Of a DNA stretch of 22,806 nucleotides, positions 1 to 8,384 are shown piece by piece. Source of the DNA: SIAJ01 sp036266155 (lineage in GTDB: Bacteria > Planctomycetota > Planctomycetia > Gemmatales > Gemmataceae); NCBI GenBank assembly GCA_036266155.1, contig DATANR010000435.1:1-22806 (forward strand), written 5' to 3'. Numbering within the stretch: position 1 is the stretch's first letter; the number at the start of each line of letters is the position of its first letter. The position numbers were made by a program, and so were the translations under genes. Under the pieces are notes generated by a model. It saw nothing but the letters and a program-made list of their open reading frames with translations. It made no database searches and was not told where the DNA came from.

Positions 1-53
1 TCGAATCGAGACCACGCCCGTACACTGTCCGTACCCGTTGGACGGTGACTGAC

Positions 54-1547
54 ATGGCGTTCGTCCTCGCACTCGATTCCGGCACGACCAGTGCCCGCGC
101 AATCCTCTTCGACGCGAGCGGGGCCGTGCGCGCCATTGCGCAGAAGGAATTGACGCAGCACTACACGCGGCCTGGGTGGGTTGAGCACGATCCGCTCGAA
201 ATCTGGACGGCACAGATCAGCGTCGCAATCGAGGCTCTGGGACGCGCCGGCATCGGGCCGCGTGACGTCGCGGCCGTCGGCATCACCAATCAACGTGAGA
301 CCACGATCGTCTGGGATCGGCACACTGGCGAGCCGGTTAGCAATGCCATCGTCTGGCAAGATCGCCGAACCGCAACGCAGTGCGATCGCCTGCGTGCGGA
401 TGGCCTCGGCGACTTGATTCGTAACAAGACCGGCCTGGTCATCGACGCTTATTTTTCCGCCACCAAGATCGCGTGGATGCTCGACAACGTGCCGGGGGCA
501 CGAGCCAAAGCCGAGGCCGGCAGGCTCGCATTCGGAACCGTTGATACATGGCTCGTCTGGAAGTTGACCGAAGGCAAGCTGCACGCAACCGATTCGAGCA
601 ACGCGTCGCGGACGATGTTGTTCGACATTCACCAGCGCGATTGGGACGACGAGCTTCTCAACGTCTTCAAGATTCCGCGCGGCATGTTGCCGGACGTCCG
701 TCCATCAAGCGGCGTCTTCGGTTCGATCACGTCGGCGCTGGGCCTGGGTTCCATTCCGATTGCCGGAATCGCCGGCGACCAGCAAGCCGCGCTGTTCGGG
801 CAGCTTTGCACGAGCCCGGGCCTCACGAAGAACACGTATGGCACAGGTTGCTTCATGCTGCAATGCACCGGCACCACTCCGGTGGCATCGAAGAACAATT
901 TGGTCACGACCGTGGCCTGGACGATCGACGGCCGCACGAACTACGCACTCGAGGGCAGCGTGTTCATCGCCGGGGCGGTGGTGCAATGGCTCCGCGACGG
1001 GCTCGGCCTGATTCGCAATGCCGAGGACGTCAGCGCATTAGCCTTGACCGTTCCCGACAATGGCGGCGTGTATTTGGTGCCTGCATTCACCGGCCTCGGT
1101 GCTCCGCATTGGGACCCACACGCACGCGGCACAATCGTCGGCATTTCACGCGGCACAACGGCCGGCCATCTGGCGCGTGCCGCGCTTGAAGGGATTGCCT
1201 TTCAGTCGGCAGACTTACTCGACGCCATGAGTGCGGACGCCGGTCATCCCGTCGCCGAGCTGCGCGTCGATGGCGGTGCCGCGCGCAGCGATTTGCTCAT
1301 GCAGTTTCAGGCCGACCTGCTCGACGTGCCGGCCGTTCGGCCGGTCGTAACGGAGACGACCGCCTTGGGCGCAGCATACCTTGCGGGCTTGGGCGTCGGC
1401 TTCTGGAAATCACCGACGGAGATCGCCGCGCAGCGCGCGGTCGAACGGACCTTCGAGCCGCGAATGGACCGAGCGCGTGCCCGCGAGTTGCGTGCCAACT
1501 GGCAACGCGCGGTCGAGCGTTCCCGTGGCTGGGCCAACGATGCTTGA
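54..1547 (+). CDS. glpK: Glycerol kinase
   Basis: Phosphorylates glycerol to sn-glycerol-3-phosphate with ATP in the cytoplasm (FGGY carbohydrate kinase family). The N-terminal phosphate-binding motif DSGTTSAR is followed by WVEHDP, NQRET, IVWQDRRT, the GDQQAALFGQ block and NTYGTGCFML. The C-terminal lobe has GLGAPHWDPHARG and the VDGGAARSD motif. About 497 residues is the normal family length, so the gene is intact. I chose ATG 54 because GGTGA lies five bases upstream. An in-frame GTG at 45 would add three residues and cannot be excluded. It stands alone on the plus strand: no glycerol facilitator or GlpD is visible, although genes upstream are outside the window. Its stop codon abuts the stop of the convergent minus-strand gene with no spacer. 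Confidence 0.96.
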   Translation: MAFVLALDSGTTSARAILFDASGAVRAIAQKELTQHYTRPGWVEHDPLEIWTAQISVAIEALGRAGIGPRDVAAVGITNQRETTIVWDRHTGEPVSNAIVWQDRRTATQCDRLRADGLGDLIRNKTGLVIDAYFSATKIAWMLDNVPGARAKAEAGRLAFGTVDTWLVWKLTEGKLHATDSSNASRTMLFDIHQRDWDDELLNVFKIPRGMLPDVRPSSGVFGSITSALGLGSIPIAGIAGDQQAALFGQLCTSPGLTKNTYGTGCFMLQCTGTTPVASKNNLVTTVAWTIDGRTNYALEGSVFIAGAVVQWLRDGLGLIRNAEDVSALALTVPDNGGVYLVPAFTGLGAPHWDPHARGTIVGISRGTTAGHLARAALEGIAFQSADLLDAMSADAGHPVAELRVDGGAARSDLLMQFQADLLDVPAVRPVVTETTALGAAYLAGLGVGFWKSPTEIAAQRAVERTFEPRMDRARARELRANWQRAVERSRGWANDA

Positions 1548-2093
1548 CTAGCGCTTCGGATTGTTGTTCATGTTCGGCCTTGGCTGCGGCTGTTGGAGCT
1601 GCGGCCGCTGCTGGACCTGTGGGTTATTTGGCGGCGGAAGATTCAAGAGCTGGTCCGTCAGGACAAAGGACAAGACGATCGAAACAATCGCAATGGCGAT
1701 GGCCGCGGCTCCCAGTGATATATCCCAAATCGGAATCGACGTGGGATTGCCCTGGGATCGCGATACGAGGCCAAGGACTGTTGCAACCAGTCCCAGGATC
1801 GCACCCACGCCAGCGACCACCCATGGAATCAAGAAGAAGCAACAGATGATGCAGATGAACGAACCCAAACTGGCGAGCGCGATGACAATGGCTATGATGC
1901 CGCAGACCAAGCCGCCAATCCCCGTGCCGCTTCCCGGCTTGGCGGGTCGACGCGGAGGTCGTGGATCGTCGGCGAAGTCATCGTCGTCATCGCGGCGGCG
2001 CCGACGCGGCCGGTCATCGTCATCGTCGCGATCACGCCGACGGCTCGGCCGATCATCATCGTCGTCGAAATTGAACGGGTTTTCTCGACTCAT
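1548..2093 (-). CDS. Membrane protein with Asp/Arg-rich N-terminus (DUF4190-like)
   Basis: A 181-residue protein of unknown function. Residues 1-48 are blocks of Asp and Arg (DDDDDRPSRRR, RPRRRRRDDDDD), a low-complexity, mixed-charge cytoplasmic tail. From about residue 57 come three or four hydrophobic segments (GIGGLVCGIIAIVIALASLG, FICIICCFFLIPWVVAGVGA, ISLGAAAIAIAIVSIVLSFV) resembling the small DUF4190-type membrane domain. The C-terminus is Pro/Gln/Asn-rich. It starts 11 bp after the stop of the upstream gene (2105-2740), which has the same architecture plus a zinc ribbon, so the two are probably co-transcribed paralogues. Membrane location is read from hydropathy. The functional family is only a resemblance. 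Confidence 0.75.
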   Translation of the reverse strand: MSRENPFNFDDDDDRPSRRRDRDDDDDRPRRRRRDDDDDFADDPRPPRRPAKPGSGTGIGGLVCGIIAIVIALASLGSFICIICCFFLIPWVVAGVGAILGLVATVLGLVSRSQGNPTSIPIWDISLGAAAIAIAIVSIVLSFVLTDQLLNLPPPNNPQVQQRPQLQQPQPRPNMNNNPKR

Positions 2094-2104
2094 GGGTGGA
2101 CTCG

Positions 2105-2740
2105 CTAGATGATCCCATTCAAGAGCGAAATGAGGTTAAATGCAAGCCACCCAAGCGATACAGCAATCGCAATGAAACCGGTGATCAGGCCAATCAAAGC
2201 CATCACGGAGGCCGTTGGACGCTTGCGCGCCATGAACCCGAGTACGACGGCGGCGATCCCGGCCCCAAGACTCAAGATATCCGCGAAGAAACAACAACAG
2301 CCGAGTCCTGTGATAACACAGCTCGTGATGCCGACGATCATCGACGCCAGACCAAGGCCATCGATCGGCTTTTGTCGGAGCGGCGCATCGGAGAAATCTT
2401 CCGCGGCCTGATCGACCGTGGGGCCGTAGCGACCAAACTCTTGATCGCGGTCGTCCTCTTCGTCACGACGACGACGACGCGGCCGGTCTTCGACTTCGCC
2501 CCAGGCGCCTTCGCTTCGGTCATCGCGTTCGGAAACTGTTCGCGACTGGGCCTTCATTTCGTCGGCGACGTGATCCGGCACATCGGGAGCGTCGACCGGT
2601 TCGTTCTCCGGCAGACGAACCCATTGGCCGCATTTCGGACAAACAACCTTCAGCGATGTGTTGGCGGGCAAGTCGCGCAGTTCGTCGTCGACGCCAGGGT
2701 CGTAGCGTTCCCGGCACTTGGGACAGGTCACGACGGGCAT
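2105..2740 (-). CDS. Zinc-ribbon membrane protein with charged linker
   Basis: A 211-residue protein. Residues 4-40 form an MJ0042-like zinc ribbon with two CPKC knuckles (Cys6/Cys9 and Cys34/Cys37). A long acidic/basic linker follows (RPRRRRRDEEDDRDQE around 86-101). Two hydrophobic blocks (about 128-165 and 180-211) resemble the DUF4190-type membrane domain, with a cluster LGCCCFF in the first. The reading frame stays open back to 2905, but ATG 2740 gives the zinc ribbon right at the N-terminus and has GGGGAG upstream, so I chose it. It is first of a two-gene unit with 1548-2093. A TATACT hexamer on the minus strand at 2791-2796 could be a -10 box, but this is weak. Such ribbons often sense or scaffold; no function can be assigned. 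Confidence 0.8.
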   Translation of the reverse strand: MPVVTCPKCRERYDPGVDDELRDLPANTSLKVVCPKCGQWVRLPENEPVDAPDVPDHVADEMKAQSRTVSERDDRSEGAWGEVEDRPRRRRRDEEDDRDQEFGRYGPTVDQAAEDFSDAPLRQKPIDGLGLASMIVGITSCVITGLGCCCFFADILSLGAGIAAVVLGFMARKRPTASVMALIGLITGFIAIAVSLGWLAFNLISLLNGII

Positions 2741-2843
2741 GACGTGAGAACTCCCCTGATACACAACATCGCGAGGTGGTGGCCCGGTAGAGTATACCTG
2801 CCCGGTTCGGACAGGCCATTGACGAGTCGGATGGGGAAATCGG

Positions 2844-4073
2844 ATGGCGGCCGCGTGGGACGTTGTCGTGATCGGCGCCGGCGCGGCTGGCTTGATGGCT
2901 GCCATTCACGCTGCCGAGCGCGGCCGGCGGACCTTGCTGTTGGAAAAGAACCGCAAGCCCGGCGTGAAGATCCTGATGTCCGGCGGCACGCGCTGCAACA
3001 TCACGCACGACTGCGATAACCGCGGCATCGTGCAGGCCTATGGCGCGCCGGGTAAGTTTCTTCACTCGGCACTGGCCGCTCTTTCCGTTCAGCAGACGAT
3101 CGCGTTTTTCGAGGCGGAGGGCGTCGCCACCAAGATCGAAGAAACCGGTAAGGTTTTCCCCGTGAGCAACAAGGCGATCGATGTTCTCGATGCCCTGCTG
3201 CGCCGGTTGAAGCGCAGCGGGGCGACCCTCGCGCTCGAGCAGCCGGTTTCTGATATTCGCAAGGCGCATGATTGCTTTGAAGTTCAGACGGCTCGACAGA
3301 TCGCGAGCTGCCCACGCGTGATTCTGACGAGCGGCGGCCAGTCGTATCCCGGCAGCGGCACGCGCGGCGACGGTTACGCCTGGGCCCAACGCTTCGGACA
3401 TACGATCGTCGCAACTCGGCCGGCACTGGTTCCCGTGACGGTTCGGGCTGAATGGATTGCAGAACTCCGCGGCGTCACGCTGGCAGACGTTGGCATCCAA
3501 GTGATCGATCGCGGCAAGCCGATCGCGGCGCGACGCGGCGGATTCCTCTTTGCCCATTTTGGCCTGTCCGGCCCGGCCCCGCTCGATGTGAGCAAAGCGA
3601 TCAGCACACACGACGATCCGCAATCACTCGAACTTGAACTCGACTTCTTGCCGGCGCTTCCGGAGCAAGAGTTCGACGAGTTCCTCCGCAACGAATCGCT
3701 CGCGTCGGGTAAGAAGCAACTTGCCGTGGTGATGAGCGAACGCCTACCGCGGCGCCTCTGCGACGCGTTGCTCAATCTTTGCGAACAACCGCTCGATCGC
3801 AGGGCGACCGGCCTGAGCAAAGTGGATCGGCAGAAGCTGGTGCAATGCGTGAAGCGGTTGCGCGTGCCGGTGCAAGGCACGCTCGGCTTTGAAAAAGCCG
3901 AGGTCACGACGGGCGGCGTTTCACTGGACGAAGTCGATTCGCGAACGATGGAGAGTAAGCTGGCGCCGGGGTTCCACCTGGCCGGCGAGGTCCTCGATTT
4001 GGACGGCCCCATCGGCGGCTACAATTTCCAGGCCGCGTGGAGCACCGGCTGGCTCGCGGGGCGGAGCGTTTGA
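2844..4073 (+). CDS. HI0933/YhiN-family FAD-dependent oxidoreductase
   Basis: A 409-residue flavoprotein of the HI0933/YhiN family (also annotated as aminoacetone oxidase family FAD-binding enzyme). The FAD-binding Rossmann motif VVIGAGAAGLMAA is at about 8-20, followed by the acidic strand end LLLEKNRKPG. The family signature SGGTRCNIT is at about 46-54, with TSGGQSYPGSGTRGDGY and FAHFGLSGPAPLDVS in the middle. The C-terminal FAD-contact motif is GEVLDLDGPIGGYNFQAAW. Length matches the family and the gene looks intact. The physiological substrate of the family is not settled. ATG 2844 has GGGGA about eight bases upstream. It diverges from the zinc-ribbon gene across 103 bp and precedes the methyltransferase by 58 bp on the same strand. 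Confidence 0.93.
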   Translation: MAAAWDVVVIGAGAAGLMAAIHAAERGRRTLLLEKNRKPGVKILMSGGTRCNITHDCDNRGIVQAYGAPGKFLHSALAALSVQQTIAFFEAEGVATKIEETGKVFPVSNKAIDVLDALLRRLKRSGATLALEQPVSDIRKAHDCFEVQTARQIASCPRVILTSGGQSYPGSGTRGDGYAWAQRFGHTIVATRPALVPVTVRAEWIAELRGVTLADVGIQVIDRGKPIAARRGGFLFAHFGLSGPAPLDVSKAISTHDDPQSLELELDFLPALPEQEFDEFLRNESLASGKKQLAVVMSERLPRRLCDALLNLCEQPLDRRATGLSKVDRQKLVQCVKRLRVPVQGTLGFEKAEVTTGGVSLDEVDSRTMESKLAPGFHLAGEVLDLDGPIGGYNFQAAWSTGWLAGRSV

Positions 4074-4116
4074 TAGCAAGAATGGGACGAAGGGGCCGAC
4101 GGGGCGTCGGAGACCC

Positions 4117-4121
4117 GGAGG
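4117..4121 (+). promoter_or_regulatory. Shine-Dalgarno GGAGG for the methyltransferase
   Basis: GGAGG lies ten bases before ATG 4132. It decides the start: the reading frame is open back to 3889, but everything upstream of 4132 overlaps the flavoprotein gene in another frame. Confidence 0.75.
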
Positions 4122-4131
4122 AACAATTGGA

Positions 4132-5193
4132 ATGGCACTCTCGGCTCTCACGAAGCCCGCGACTGATCCGACGCGGATTTTCGAGCATTTTCGCAATGGG
4201 TATGCCACCGACCTGCTGACGGTCGCGGCGACAGACTTTGATGTTTTCAGCCGTCTCGCGAAGAAGCCAATGACATTCGATGAATTGCGATCGGATCTCG
4301 GCCTCGCACCGCGGGCAGCTAACGTGTTGATCACGGCATTGCGTGCCGTGGACCTGCTGGTAATGAACGCGGCTGGGCAACTCGATTTGACGCCGGCGGC
4401 CCGCGAGCATCTGGTTCCGGGGGAGTACTTCGAAGTCGGCGGCTACATCGGCCTGGTTGCTGAGTCACCCAACGTGCGAGCGCTGGCCGAGCGGCTCAAG
4501 ACCAATCGCCCGGCGGAAAATCGTGCCGACGATTCCGGAGCAGCGTTCATCTTCCGCGAAGGACTCGATTCAGCGATGGACAGCGAAGCGTCAGCTCGCC
4601 GGCTGACGCTTTCGCTCGCGGGACGAGCGAAGAATGTCGCTCCCTACCTGGCCGCGAACGTCTCGTTGAGCAATTCCAGGTTGCTGCTCGACGTCGGTGG
4701 CGGAACCGGGATTTACTCGATCGCCTGTGTCCAACAGAATGCGCAGCTTCAAGCCATCGTCTGGGATCGGCCGGAAGTGCTGAAAGTGGCCCGCGAGATG
4801 ATCGACGCGTACGATGTCGCGGATCGCGTCGCGTTGGTGGCCGGCGATATGTTCGCAGACCCAGTGCCTGCTGGGGCCGACACGATCTTGCTTTCCAACA
4901 TCCTGCACGACTGGGACATACCCGAATGCCGGCGGTTGCTGCAGCGTTGCTTCAACGCTCTGCCCGCTGGCGGCCGGGTGTTGATCCACGATGTCTTCCT
5001 GGATGATGATCTGAGTGGCCCATTGCCGATCGCGCTTTATTCAACGGCCCTATTCACATTGACCGAAGGTCGGGCATATTCGGCCGGCGAGTATCGAAGC
5101 TGGCTGCGGGAAGTTGGTTTTGAGCCTGCCGATCGGATTGTGCCGACGCTGGTGCACTGTGGGGTGCTGGAAGGAATTTGGCCAGCCCATTGA
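4132..5193 (+). CDS. Class I SAM-dependent O-methyltransferase (methyltransf_2 type)
   Basis: A 353-residue enzyme of the plant-COMT/hydroxyneurosporene O-methyltransferase type, transferring a methyl group from S-adenosylmethionine to a hydroxyl of an unidentified small molecule. The N-terminal ~90 residues form the winged-helix dimerisation region (MTFDELRSDLGLAPRAANVL matches the helix-turn-helix). SAM motif I is LLLDVGGGTG at 184-193; the acidic ribose-binding region follows (IVWDRPEVL). SNILHDWD around 255-262 contains the conserved His259 of the NxLHDW motif, followed by GGRVLIHDVF. Length is normal. No polyketide or carotenoid genes adjoin it, so the substrate cannot be inferred from context. 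It probably shares a transcript with the upstream flavoprotein (58-bp gap). Confidence 0.9.
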   Translation: MALSALTKPATDPTRIFEHFRNGYATDLLTVAATDFDVFSRLAKKPMTFDELRSDLGLAPRAANVLITALRAVDLLVMNAAGQLDLTPAAREHLVPGEYFEVGGYIGLVAESPNVRALAERLKTNRPAENRADDSGAAFIFREGLDSAMDSEASARRLTLSLAGRAKNVAPYLAANVSLSNSRLLLDVGGGTGIYSIACVQQNAQLQAIVWDRPEVLKVAREMIDAYDVADRVALVAGDMFADPVPAGADTILLSNILHDWDIPECRRLLQRCFNALPAGGRVLIHDVFLDDDLSGPLPIALYSTALFTLTEGRAYSAGEYRSWLREVGFEPADRIVPTLVHCGVLEGIWPAH

Positions 5194-5246
5194 CAACGAC
5201 GGTGTTCACGTGACATGATTTATCAACTCAGCAATTGGGTTCTCGA

Positions 5247-5618
5247 ATGCAACGCCATTTCGTCACGATCGTTCTGACGATATTCGTCGCCATTCCGGCT
5301 TGGTCCGCCCCGCGGCTGCCGGAAGAGAAGGGCAAGGTGCGGTCGCTGATTGGCACCAAATGGGTCGGCAATTCCTACGAGAAGCGCGAGATCGTGATCG
5401 AGTTCCTGGCCGACGGCGCGGTGCATGTCACTTACAATGACAGCCCCATCGAGAACGCCGGCTGGAGGCAAGACGGCGACAAGATTTGGTTTCAGCTCAA
5501 CAAGAACTACTGCGAATTCGATGGCGTTCTTAAGGGCGACAAGCTCGTGGGACAATGTCACAACATCGCCAACACGCAGTGGGACGTGACGTTGACCCCC
5601 GTTGGCAAAGATCGCTGA
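5247..5618 (+). CDS. Small secreted protein, tandem paralogue A
   Basis: A 123-residue protein with a signal peptide (hydrophobic residues ~5-20, likely cleavage after IPAWSA). The mature part has the pattern IGTKWVG, then a beta-strand-rich region with WRQDGDKIWFQLN and NYCEFDG. The next gene is the same length and shares WRQ(D/E)GDKI and YCEFDG, so they arose by tandem duplication. The fold may be a small beta-barrel (lipocalin-like) domain; this is a guess from strand pattern and size. No enzyme motif is visible. ATG 5247 was chosen over TTG 5235 because it starts the signal peptide correctly. Confidence 0.8.
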   Translation: MQRHFVTIVLTIFVAIPAWSAPRLPEEKGKVRSLIGTKWVGNSYEKREIVIEFLADGAVHVTYNDSPIENAGWRQDGDKIWFQLNKNYCEFDGVLKGDKLVGQCHNIANTQWDVTLTPVGKDR

Positions 5619-5630
5619 CCCTGGTGCCCC

Positions 5631-6002
5631 ATGCTCACTCGTTCGATGCTGATCTTCGCGGCCCTGTTATTTGCCGGGTCAGCGCTGGCCGCGCCGCAAT
5701 TGAAGCCGGAGAAGGACAAGGAGGCGCCGGCGATCGTGGGGAGCCGGTGGTCCGGAAAGACCGCGGAAGGCTGGGACATGACCATTGACTTCAACACCAA
5801 TGGCAAAATGACCGTGGCCTACAACGGCACATCGTTCAACAAGGCGAGTTGGCGGCAGGAAGGCGACAAGATTTATTACGAGATGAACGAGCGTTATTGC
5901 GAGTTCGACGGCAAACTCGTGGGCGACACGATCACCGGGAGCACGCACAACGTGGCTGGGAAGATATGGCAGACGCGGCTCACGCGGGTCGCAGAGCGCT
6001 AG
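5631..6002 (+). CDS. Small secreted protein, tandem paralogue B
   Basis: A 123-residue protein with a clear signal peptide (MLTRSMLIFAALLFAGSALA, cleavage after ALA). The mature domain shares IVGSRWSG, SWRQEGDKIYYEMN, RYCEFDG and a closing HNVAGKIWQTRLT with the gene 12 bp upstream, so the pair are tandem paralogues on one transcript. Length is identical. The single Cys in YCEFDG is kept in both copies. The function is unknown; export to the periplasm or surface follows from the signal peptide. It converges with the PQQ-type propeller gene, 11 bp apart. Confidence 0.8.
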   Translation: MLTRSMLIFAALLFAGSALAAPQLKPEKDKEAPAIVGSRWSGKTAEGWDMTIDFNTNGKMTVAYNGTSFNKASWRQEGDKIYYEMNERYCEFDGKLVGDTITGSTHNVAGKIWQTRLTRVAER

Positions 6003-6013
6003 GCCGCAAGCGG

Positions 6014-7264
6014 CTATTTGGCGCCGATGCAGAATAGGTTCTTGGATCCGCGGATGAAGATTTGGCCCTTCGAGAACGCCGGCGACGCGTAGCAATCCTC
6101 GCCGATCGGGTTCTTCTCAATCACTTGAAACTTTTTGTCGGCTTTCACCACGAACGTGTTGCCATCGTCGTCGGCAAAGTAGAGCCGGCCCTCGGCACAC
6201 ACGGGCGAAGCGCTGTGATGCTTGCCGAGCCGCTGGTTCCAGTGTAATTTGCCCGTGAGCGCGTCGCGGCAGGTCGCGTGACCGGCGTCGTGGACAAGGA
6301 AGATCTCGTCGCCGTGCGCCACCGGGCTCGGCACGTACCCGGCCCCGCCGTTCTCGACGTGCCAGGCGACGTGCGACTTGGTCACATTGCCCATGCCATC
6401 GGGCTTGATGCCCATCACGTGATAAGTCGGAAAACCGGCCGTCAGGAAAAAGAGTCCCTTGCTATAGACCATGCTCGCGACAAACTGCTCGGTCGGCCCC
6501 GTGACTTCCCAAATAAGTTTGCCGGTGTCCGGATCGTAGCTGTCCACCGCCTCGGCACCGGTGAGGACCATCTGCATCTTGCCGGCCGCCTCGACGATGA
6601 GCGGCGGGCAATACGAACGAATGCGATGCGTGCGGTCGATGCGCCAGCGCTCCTCGCCGGTCTTGCGGTCCAGTGCGACGATGTATGCCGGCTTCTTTTT
6701 CTTGAATGCGTCTTGGTCACAATTGACGATGACGAGATCCTTGTAAATGACCGGCGGCGAACAGAAGCCGTGCGTTGATTCAAATTCGCCGGGCGACTTG
6801 CGCCACACTTCTTTGCCCGCGAAATCGTAGGCCGCGATCACGACCTTGGGATCATCGAGAAACGTCACGTAAACGCGTTCGCCGTCGGTGGCCGGCGTAG
6901 AACTGGCCCGGCTGTTGAGCTTGTGAATGTGTTCTTCCGGGGCAGTGACGACAGTCTTCTTCCAAAGAATGTTGCCATCCTTGCGATCGATGCACAACAA
7001 CAAGCGATCTTTGGGCGTCTTCGCATCGCCCTCTTCGATTGCGGCCGTGACAAAGAGGCGATCGCCCCACACGATCGGCGACGAGTGTCCGCGACCCGGG
7101 ATCGGCGTCTTCCAGACAACGTTTTCGGTCGCCGTCCAGCGTGTGGGAAAGCCAGTCTCGTCGCTCGTGCCGTCGCCATACGGCCCGCGCCACATGGGCC
7201 AGTTGCCGTCGGCGGCAACCACAGGTGACACAGCAACAAAGAGAACTGGAAGCAGTCGAAACAT
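6014..7264 (-). CDS. Secreted PQQ-type (BamB-like) beta-propeller protein
   Basis: A 416-residue protein with an N-terminal signal peptide (FRLLPVLFVAVSPVVAADG). The mature start NWPMWRGPYGDGTSDE is typical of planctomycete PQQ-like propeller proteins. Repeated blades end in tryptophan-docking strings such as LLCIDRKDGNILWKK, VVIAAYDFAGKEVWRK, IVALDRKTGEERWRI, DSYDPDTGKLIWEV and RDALTGKLHWNQ. I see no sign that it binds PQQ as a dehydrogenase (family knowledge: most such proteins are structural or scaffold propellers). ATG 7264 was chosen; GTG 7273 adds three residues. No Shine-Dalgarno is visible on this strand. It is third in a row of three exported propellers, 41 bp after the NHL-type gene. 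Confidence 0.9.
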   Translation of the reverse strand: MFRLLPVLFVAVSPVVAADGNWPMWRGPYGDGTSDETGFPTRWTATENVVWKTPIPGRGHSSPIVWGDRLFVTAAIEEGDAKTPKDRLLLCIDRKDGNILWKKTVVTAPEEHIHKLNSRASSTPATDGERVYVTFLDDPKVVIAAYDFAGKEVWRKSPGEFESTHGFCSPPVIYKDLVIVNCDQDAFKKKKPAYIVALDRKTGEERWRIDRTHRIRSYCPPLIVEAAGKMQMVLTGAEAVDSYDPDTGKLIWEVTGPTEQFVASMVYSKGLFFLTAGFPTYHVMGIKPDGMGNVTKSHVAWHVENGGAGYVPSPVAHGDEIFLVHDAGHATCRDALTGKLHWNQRLGKHHSASPVCAEGRLYFADDDGNTFVVKADKKFQVIEKNPIGEDCYASPAFSKGQIFIRGSKNLFCIGAK

Positions 7265-7305
7265 GAAGATCACAGGTAGGAGGGATTGCCGTTAGCCGCG
7301 ACGCG

Positions 7306-8364
7306 TTACGCGCTGGTGGGAGCAAACTTTCGCGGCCGGCCGAACGGGACCCATTCGATCACATAGAGATTGCCCTTCGAGTCCAACGTCAACGCATGCG
7401 GCGTGGCGAATACTTCGGGCGTCTTCGGGCGATCCTCGGCCTTGACCTTGGCCCCGTCGCCGAGGTGCGCGACGAGTTTGTCGTGCTCGTCGAGGATCGT
7501 GACGCGTGCCGCCAGGTCCGGAATGAAGATCTGGCCATTGTGCTGGTAGAAGCAACAGGGATTGCGCACTTCGCCGATCGTTCGCTTGAACTCCAACTCC
7601 GGCGTGAACACTTGCAAACGATCGTTGTGGCGGTCGGCGATATAGATCTCCGGCTCCTTCTTGAGCGTGTTGACCCAGACGCCGTGGCAGACGTTGAACT
7701 TGCCGTTTTCTTTGCCACGGCCACCGACGGTCTTGATGAGCTTGAAGTTCTTGTCGAAGCGGTGCACGAGCTGGCTGCCATAACCGTCGACCACATAAAT
7801 GTCGCCGTTAGCGGTGATGGCCACGTCGGTCGGATTGGTGAAGTCGAACTTCTGTGACGTTTCCGATTCCTTTTCGACGTTGCCGATCTGATACAGGATC
7901 TTGCCTTCGAGGTCGGTCTTGTACACGCGAGCGCCAAGCTTCGGCTGACCCTTCGGCGCGGCCACGTTCTCGGTCCAATACAGGAACTCCTTGTCCCCTT
8001 CCTTTGACCAGTAGAGGCCGTGGGCCGTCGCGGTGTATTGATTCGGGTCATAGCCAACGCGGTCCTTGATGTCCTTGGCCCACGTTTCCAGGATCTTGCC
8101 GGCCGAATCAAAGATCACGACGCACGCGTTCGGCGACCGCGACGTGACATAGATGCGGTCCTTGCCGTCGACAACGAGCGCACAGCCGAAGCCATAGTTC
8201 ATGCCCGTCGGCAGCGTGCCCCACTTTTCGTCGAGTGTGTACGTCGCCTTGCCTTCGCCAAATTTGATCGCGGCCTTGGCCGATGTGCCAATCGTCAGCC
8301 CCGCAGTCGTGGCCGCGGCGGTTTGCAAGAACGTGCGGCGATTGAACAGATATTCGGATTGCAT
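7306..8364 (-). CDS. Tat-exported NHL-repeat beta-propeller protein
   Basis: A 352-residue protein beginning with a twin-arginine signal (NRRTFLQTAAATTAGL, Arg9-Arg10), so it is exported folded. The rest is a six-bladed NHL-type propeller: repeats read as FTNPTDVAITANGDIYVVDG, FNVCHGVWVN...IYIADRHNDRLQVF and TPHALTLDSKGNLYVIEW. The best-known enzymatic relative is the peptidyl-alpha-hydroxyglycine lyase fold, but no lyase activity can be claimed. The frame is open to 8412; ATG 8364 places the Tat motif near the N-terminus and has AAGGAG upstream. It starts 20 bp after the lactonase stop, so the two are co-transcribed. Confidence 0.9.
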   Translation of the reverse strand: MQSEYLFNRRTFLQTAAATTAGLTIGTSAKAAIKFGEGKATYTLDEKWGTLPTGMNYGFGCALVVDGKDRIYVTSRSPNACVVIFDSAGKILETWAKDIKDRVGYDPNQYTATAHGLYWSKEGDKEFLYWTENVAAPKGQPKLGARVYKTDLEGKILYQIGNVEKESETSQKFDFTNPTDVAITANGDIYVVDGYGSQLVHRFDKNFKLIKTVGGRGKENGKFNVCHGVWVNTLKKEPEIYIADRHNDRLQVFTPELEFKRTIGEVRNPCCFYQHNGQIFIPDLAARVTILDEHDKLVAHLGDGAKVKAEDRPKTPEVFATPHALTLDSKGNLYVIEWVPFGRPRKFAPTSA

Positions 8365-8384
8365 GGGAGAGGACTCCTTGGGAG

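Noticed and set aside
2520..3623. Long minus-strand open frame (367 codons) opposite the flavoprotein gene
   Set aside because: It runs antisense to a gene with clear FAD motifs, and its translation is Arg-rich and without any domain; high GC content makes such shadows common.
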